Below, piece by piece: positions 57,836 to 64,000 of a DNA stretch of 64,000 bases. Every line of letters begins with the position of its first letter. Positions within the stretch are counted from its first letter, which is position 1. The translations under genes and the position numbers were made by a program. This stretch comes from Limonium bicolor. Taxonomy: Eukaryota > Streptophyta > Magnoliopsida > Caryophyllales > Plumbaginaceae. Under the pieces are notes generated by a model. It worked only from the letters and a program-made list of their open reading frames with translations, was not told the origin of the DNA and did no database searches. The stretch is from the NCBI GenBank assembly GCA_023374045.1, contig CM041776.1:278875999-278939998 (forward strand). Direction: 5' to 3'.

Positions 57836-58178
57836 GGTTTGACTTTTGTGGGCTTGGGCTGGTCTGGGCTTAATGGGCCAAATTGGATTTGGACCCGGAA
57901 TGGGTTTGGGTCCAACTGGGCCTGAATCGGGCTTGATGAGCCAATTGTGTTTGAAATGGGCTTTGATTTTATTTACGGGTTGGGCCACACATGGATTGGG
58001 CCCGATGGGCTTATTGGGCTGAATGGGTCAAGCTAGAAGTGGGTCAGGCAAGAAGTGGGCCATGTTGAGTGATTTGGGCCTGATTCGTTATTTGGGCTTG
58101 TTAGAGAAAAATTGATTGGGAATATCGGTCTATATACATATATACATTTTTAGGTGTAGTTTAGGGTTTAGGGTGTCA

Positions 58179-60688
58179 CCACCACGAGATTGGTCAATGA
58201 CCTATCAGGCCAGGGGGACCCCTCTATCCTAATGGCTTGGACCTAAGGACATAGTAGCTAAGGCTTATGACATTAATAAGCAACAAGCAAAGGGCATAAA
58301 TCACAAAGCAAATATCTCCCATATGGTACAAACATTGGAGAAGCAAAATGAAGTGTAAACATTATGTACAAAAATTTGGTGATTATACACTAGCGAAAAT
58401 CCTACAAGATTTCAAATTAATTTCCAAGCTCTAATCAATATGTAGGAAGGGGCACGATAATCGCTAGGACAATATAACCCAAAACCAGTTAGAGATAACA
58501 TTCTAAGATTGTTCACATGCAGAGATGAATTAAATTAATGAATAAGTCCTAAGACTACAACCGAAAGTAAGAACAATAAACAAATTACAGATTAATACAA
58601 AACGTAGATAAAAATCTTAAATAGGGAGCTACTATGGGGGGTCGCATCGACGCCGCCTCACTTGAGCTGATAGGATCAGCAAGAATGCACCAACCGTTAC
58701 ATGTGTTTGAAGCGGAGACCCCGGTAGTGCAAGCCACGATCCCGTTGCTTAGTCTTAGAGTAGTTTCCCGTTCCACGCGCATTAGGTACATGTCAAAGAA
58801 ACACAACCAAGAGAGGCACAATACATCAGTTAAGAACGGAGGGAGGTTGATGTGTGCAATGGGATCATACGGCCCCTCTCAATGGGAGGAAAGGGGGCAA
58901 TCTAATCATCTCTCACACCCTAACCGAGAACATATAAAAGAGTTTCAAGCTGCCAACAAATGCTAAGGATTGTAAGATAAATCAAGTATCAGGGTTGCTA
59001 CTCAAATTAATTTGTCATCTTAGATTATGACTCAAAGTGTAGTATCAAAGAGGTAAAGTTGTGAGTCATGTGGGATCATACCTATAAGGATTTATATCAT
59101 TTCCCTCTAAGATGAAGAATTAATAAGGACCATCCAACCAATGAGTGGTTTATCTAACAATTATAGCATCGGCAACTATCTCTCAATCTATGTTCATATC
59201 TAAGTGCGAAGGACAATCAATGCTAGTCTCTAACCCTTTCCAAACCAAATCTGAGCGCAGGAGCAATTAATTATCAAACCAACTGAATCGCAATTATGAA
59301 AACTGAAGGATAGAATTTCCAAACCGACATCAATGCGCAAGGGACAATTAATTACCAGAGGTGATTGAATCATAGTAAAGGTCGAAAGATAGAATTTCCA
59401 ACCCAATAGGAAGCATCAAGCCCATTCCAAGCAGCCCACGTAGGTCAGATAGATTGCATTTGTACCTCGGCCCAACATGAAACCAAACGTGGTGAGCAAG
59501 CCCTATTAGGTGAATGGCGCCTAAAGGGCAAATAATCAACCAGAAAGAAGTAGGTTTTTTATGTAATAATCCAGTAAAAGCCGACAAATATATTTGCTAA
59601 AACCCACGAGGTACCAAGCCCAAAGCACATTGGTACAGACACACGCGAAATCCAAGATCAACTCCAACTCAACAGGGCAGCCCAAATCCAACAGTTCCTC
59701 AGCCAAAGCGCAAAAACAAAGCGTAATCAGGACTAAGTCATTATGAAAGGGCATATGTCACCAAAAGTCACCGACGGACTGGTGATAATCAACCCAAATC
59801 AGTCATTGAGAATCCCCAAACTAAAGAGTAAATCATCAGCAATCAAAGTATCGTTAGACAGGTTGGTAACATAGGAACATGGGCTTCAGTTCTCAAAGGC
59901 CGGAAAGAGTCGAAGACCCGGAGAATTATAATCACGACCAAATATTTGCAGTAAAACGATGAATCAGGTCCACGAGTTTGTCCGAGGTCAAAACAAGTAA
60001 CTACAGCGAGCGGCCATCAAATTCCTTAGGTTTATCAGGTCTAAACACAATACGAATGACTTAAGGCACACAACCAGAATGGCTTACAAATCATGAATAT
60101 CTCGGCAAAGTGTCATTAAGGGTCAAATTAGCTCAACCGATAACATCAGAAACAGAGAGATTAACAAGTCAACATCAGCACTAGTGGGTCAAGGGATAAC
60201 ACTAGAGTCAGAGCCTCAACAAGTCGGTGAGTAATGCCGGTTCATTGTCATCAAACTAGAGTTTCAGAATTAAGCAAATTGCAAACTGTGTCGTCGTTCA
60301 AACCCAACTTATTGTTTATCAGTGCCTCTGTTGGAACCAAATCAGGACGCCGAGATAGACCGAAATTCCCAGTAAACCAAATTCAAGCAAGCCAAATAAA
60401 TTCAAAGATAGTAATAGATTTGGTGAAAGAGCAAGGGAAGGAGCGTCACAACCGTATTCAAGTGAATGGTAGGTGACCGTCGGTGAAGACAGATTTTGAC
60501 ATCAGTAGATGATAGAAGTAAATGATGGTCACTAATCCGCGAGGTCGATTTTGTGACCACCGGAGTCCTTCAAAACACCAGAATCGGAGCGAAACACAGA
60601 AGCATTCGCAAGGGTGACTCGAGATTCATCAAAAATCAAGGGATTCGCAGCCGCGGTGAGTTTCAGAGTACAGAGAATCGACACCAAG
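58179..60688. other. Unassigned 2.5 kb
   Basis: No protein motif, tandem repeat, terminal repeat or target duplication recognised on either strand. Open frames of up to 110 codons (58634-58966) are low-complexity or featureless. It may be decayed retroelement sequence. Confidence 0.5.
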
Positions 60689-62383
60689 TGAAATACCCCA
60701 AACTTATTAAACATGGATTAAATATTTAATCACATTAATTAAGGCCTAAACATGCCTAAAAGTCAACTGAGAACAACAGTGGTCAACACAAAACAATGTT
60801 GCACCCTTTGACTGTTAAGGTAATAAATACCCAAATGAACTTCTTAGGACCTAAAATTTGTCCTAAGTTTATTAACATAATATTAAACATATTATAATTG
60901 TTGGACAACACTCCAACACAAAGAACAAGCTTACATGCTTCAAGGTCAAATGAGCAAAAGGTGCTCTAAGAAACCTTAAAAATCTAATGACCTTTAAATG
61001 ATATAAAATTGAGTTACATGATCAAATCATGTAAGGAACACAACAAGACCGTTTTCAAAGAAAACAGAGCTCAGAAACACCAGGCAACACAAATGTGCGC
61101 TAAAACTCCTTAAAGCACGTTTTTGTGAAATTGTCTTTTAAATTGGTTTTAAATGGGCTAAAAGGTATATTTACCTTTAAATATATAAATATAATTATTG
61201 ATTTAGGAATTTAATTCCAGAAATTTACGAATTTTTACAAATTTAATATTAAAATATTAATAAAACCCTAATGTGGGGCCCGTTTGAGTCAACATTGACT
61301 AAGTTGGTCAGATGTTGACCATTGACCACGAAATGGACTACATAAATCAGATAATAAGTCTCTTAACAGACCAAGATACAAGTCCCATGTGACAATTAAA
61401 TATAGTCCTTTACTTTAGCATAAATAAAAAAAGAATACTTTATCTTATAAACAAAAAAGGTGGGCTCCACTTACCCTTCCCATGTGGCCAGCTGATTTGG
61501 AGCCTCCAATTGCTCCTCTTTTCCCTTGAATTTCGTGGCTCCAGCTGGTACAAGACAAGAGATGAGTCACACATTCATTACAATGATTAAAGTAAATATT
61601 ACTCCATTTTCAATCAAATTTGAATCATCAAGCCCTACCTTCTCTTATCTTCAACGGCTGCCCCTCCTCTTGTCTCCACTGATTGAGCTTCAATTATTCA
61701 ACTCCAATCAGCCTTGATGATCATCAAGTCACTAAAATAATAACAAAGGCAAATGTGTTTTAAGCCAAATAGGTCACCTTCTCTCATTACTCCATTCCAA
61801 CGTGGAGCTCAGAAACACTCTCTTTGGCTCCTATTCCACCGTAGGTAAGTCTCCAAGCTCCATTGGAGAGAGCTCAAGCTCTAGGTAAGCTCTTAAGGCA
61901 TAAAAATGCCCATTTTCTTCATCTTTCTTTCCTTTTTCGATTGATCTAACTCCAACCTCTTCTATACATCTATGTAGAGTAATTTAGAGGTTAAAGGAAG
62001 GTTAAATCTCGTTCATAACCAGATCTAAGGAAAGTTCAGTCTTGACCATTTAAGGTAAAAATGTTCTTTAAGCTCATAACTTTTGATTCCCTTCAAGTTC
62101 GGCTGTGAAACTTTGTTCATACCTCATCTTCTTCTCCTTTTCCATGTGTAATCTGTTGGTTATCCATTTGGAGCAGGATGGTCGAGATCCAAGGAAATAC
62201 CCTCTTTTAAGGCATTTCCAAGGTAAAACCCTAATACCGGTAGCTCTGTTGAGATCTAGCTATTTCCTATGTCAATATGGTAGATCTAACACCTTGTGGT
62301 GTGCTTGATTCAGCCGAAACCATCTTGAACTCTCCTTGCCTTCTTAAGGTATTTTTGCCTTAAATCTTACATTAAATTACTTC
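60689..62383 (+). repeat. Start of a large Tekay-like LTR
   Basis: The start TGAAATACCCCAAA and the following AT-rich sequence resemble the LTR at 22325-27274, and a similar order of features follows. The other end is lost in the assembly gap, so it is unclear whether this is a solo LTR or part of an element. Confidence 0.6.
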
Positions 62384-62883
62384 NNNNNNNNNNNNNNNNN
62401 NNNNNNNNNNNNNNNNNNNNNNNNNNNNNNNNNNNNNNNNNNNNNNNNNNNNNNNNNNNNNNNNNNNNNNNNNNNNNNNNNNNNNNNNNNNNNNNNNNNN
62501 NNNNNNNNNNNNNNNNNNNNNNNNNNNNNNNNNNNNNNNNNNNNNNNNNNNNNNNNNNNNNNNNNNNNNNNNNNNNNNNNNNNNNNNNNNNNNNNNNNNN
62601 NNNNNNNNNNNNNNNNNNNNNNNNNNNNNNNNNNNNNNNNNNNNNNNNNNNNNNNNNNNNNNNNNNNNNNNNNNNNNNNNNNNNNNNNNNNNNNNNNNNN
62701 NNNNNNNNNNNNNNNNNNNNNNNNNNNNNNNNNNNNNNNNNNNNNNNNNNNNNNNNNNNNNNNNNNNNNNNNNNNNNNNNNNNNNNNNNNNNNNNNNNNN
62801 NNNNNNNNNNNNNNNNNNNNNNNNNNNNNNNNNNNNNNNNNNNNNNNNNNNNNNNNNNNNNNNNNNNNNNNNNNNNNNNNNNN
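62384..62883. other. Assembly gap, 500 N
   Basis: The run is exactly 500 N, a placeholder length. The true distance is unknown, and so is whether the flanking sequences are really adjacent. Confidence 1.
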
Positions 62884-62929
62884 CTATTCCCAACTACAAA
62901 CCTTCCCTATTGCTCTTCCCAAGGGTATT

Positions 62930-63323
62930 GTTGCGAACTCAATTCAGCCTTCTCCTCCTTCTGGTGGAGCGGGAAAGTCGATAAAAGAGCTCTCCACTGG
63001 ACTAAATGGTCTAAGATTGTGTGACACTTCGGACCAAGGAGGCCTTGGTTTCAGAGAAGTGGAAAACTTCAACAAAGCTCTTTGGTTAAACAGCTTTGGA
63101 GATTACTTTCTTGTCTGGGGTCTTTAGTAACTAAAGTTATGAAACAGCTCTATTACTCTGACAACAATATTAGTGAGTGCTGCCCTTCAAATAAAGGTAG
63201 CCCCATCTAGAAGTCCATCTCTTCGGTCTTGGATTTGCTCAAAGAAGGAGCTTGGCCTCTACCTTCTGTGGGGGATGGGTCTCTGTCTCCTATTTCACAT
63301 GATTTGGATAGTTCTAATCAGTG
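62930..63323 (+). pseudogene. L1-like LINE: RT C-terminal region, broken
   Basis: Frames between 62940 and 63320 give FWWSGKVDKRALHWTKWSKI, GGLGFREVENFNKALW, and WICSKKELGLYLLWGMGDGS with shifts between them. This is the conserved stretch after the RT domain in plant L1 LINEs. Stops occur near 63126 and 63321. The 5' part is in or beyond the gap. Confidence 0.75.
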
Positions 63324-64000
63324 AACCTGGGTCCTCTCCAAAGATAACAAGTTCTCCGTCAAATCAGCTTATATCTTTCTCGGAAAAGAAACAGGTGTGG
63401 AAAGCTCCTCCAATCCTCCCCTCTCCATTGGTAGGATTGGGAAGAAGCTTTCCAGTTCCATTTGCTGCCCTAGAGTTAAACTTAACCTCTGGAAGTTTTT
63501 GAAAAATATTATCCCTTGTCAGGATAATCTGGCTAGACGGATTGGGGGTGATTCCAAGTGCTTCTTCTGTGGGGCTACGGATAACTTGGCTCATTGCTTC
63601 TTCTATTGTTGTGCTGTTAGAGATATTTGGAGGGGCTTGGTGGATGTGAATGAAATTCCTAATAATGTGGATGGTATGTTGGACTGGTTTTTTCGGATGT
63701 CTGAGGTGTGGAGTGTGAAGAAGTTATCTCTTATAGCTAACAAGCTTTGGGTCATATATGCCTCGAGGAATAAAGTCAAGCATAATTCAGAGCTTTCTTG
63801 GTGGAAAGAAGTCGAGGTAAACAACTCCTTTACTGAAGCTTATCTCTCGGTGATGAAGGTCTCCTCTCATCTCTATTCTCCTAGGATTTGGCATCCTCCT
63901 CCATCGGGTTATCATAGCATTTGTACGGGTATGCTTGCTAGTCGTTTTGGGGATCGGATCATAGCCGGTCTCATCCGGGACGATCGCGGTTTGCTTATTG
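63324..64000 (+). CDS. L1-like LINE: zinc-binding and RNase H-like end
   Basis: Open to the window edge (about 225 codons, no start codon implied). It reads LSKDNKFSVKSAYIFLG, then the zf-RVT domain VKLNLWKFLKNIIPCQ and KCFFCGATDNLAHCFFYCC (about residues 52-100). After a linker it enters an RNase H-like domain at WHPPPSGYHSICTGMLAS. The usual TDG motif carrying the first catalytic Asp reads CTG here, so this RNase H is probably inactive. It continues beyond 64000. Confidence 0.75.

Larger units (their letters stand above)
56205..58178 (-). repeat. Tat/Ogre-like LTR with primer site
   Basis: On the minus strand the LTR would start TGACACCCTAAACCC at 58178 and end near 56221, followed within a few bases by TGGCGACTC (56213-56205), a primer-site-like sequence seen in Tat-clade elements. 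The U5-like segment has AACTACGTAAGG and AGTACGTAGGCAGCCCACC (near 56760-56700), also typical of that clade. No coding partner is attached, so this is a fragment. Confidence 0.45.

Noticed and set aside
62372..62893. Long minus-strand open frame across the N run
   Set aside because: It is made almost entirely of unknown bases and is an artefact of the gap.

Overview
The window is nuclear DNA of a flowering plant, probably a eudicot. It contains one intact host gene with GT-AG introns (a pectinesterase at 49973-51336). Almost everything else is transposable elements, many nested: Ty3 chromoviruses (Reina- and Tekay-like), Tat and Athila elements, Ty1/copia elements (one SIRE-like), a CACTA end, a hAT-type MITE and an L1-type LINE. 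No species can be named from the sequence. A run of exactly 500 N (62384-62883) shows this is draft assembly, and duplicated blocks here differ mainly by single-base indels, so some frameshifts may be sequencing errors.

Region 1-20592 is one minus-strand, non-autonomous LTR retrotransposon with Tekay-like termini and very large LTRs. Its 3' LTR runs from beyond the left edge to 6488, its non-coding internal region is 6489-9400 (polypurine tract at the left end, tRNA-iMet primer site at 9384-9395), and its 5' LTR is 9401-20592. Each LTR holds a degenerate tandem array of about 185 bp units and a tRNA-like (SINE-type) segment; seven 52-bp repeats are visible in the 5' LTR. A Reina-type chromovirus (11800-16825; 215 and 213 bp LTRs with no substitutions between them) sits inside the array, and the same Reina copy, cut by the window edge, sits in the other LTR (1-2479). 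The nested element therefore appears to have been copied along with its carrier.

Region 20593-35976 starts with a paralogous copy of the pectinesterase upstream flank (20646-21036), followed by a decayed minus-strand Tat-lineage element with two RNase H domains (21270-31350). That element is split by a 4.95-kb solo-LTR-like insertion (22325-27274) with a perfect 5-bp target duplication CTGAC. Next come the 3' end and LTR of a SIRE-like copia (31360-33557), a CACTA-type terminus (33558-33912), a 527-bp hAT-like MITE (34192-34718) and plain intergenic DNA.

Region 35977-49248 is a complete but mutated Athila element on the plus strand: LTRs of about 1.58 kb, tRNA-Asp-type primer site, gag, protease, RT/RNase H, integrase and a third ORF of the plant Athila ORF3 type. 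It interrupts the pectinesterase upstream flank. The uninterrupted paralog at 20646-21036 shows the empty site.

Region 49249-64000 holds the pectinesterase, then a minus-strand copia 3' end (51539-52239), a minus-strand Tekay fragment with LTR, integrase and chromodomain (52240-55985), a Tat/Ogre-like LTR rich in short repeats (56205-58178), 2.5 kb of unassigned DNA, the start of another large LTR (60689-62383), the gap, and the C-terminal part of an L1-like LINE.

The most unusual signal is a family of strong hairpins built on GTCCGAAC/GTTCGGAC with a shared AAGTCGAGA tail. They are clustered in both Athila LTRs, in the Athila spacer before ORF3, and in the LTR of the unrelated Tekay element.
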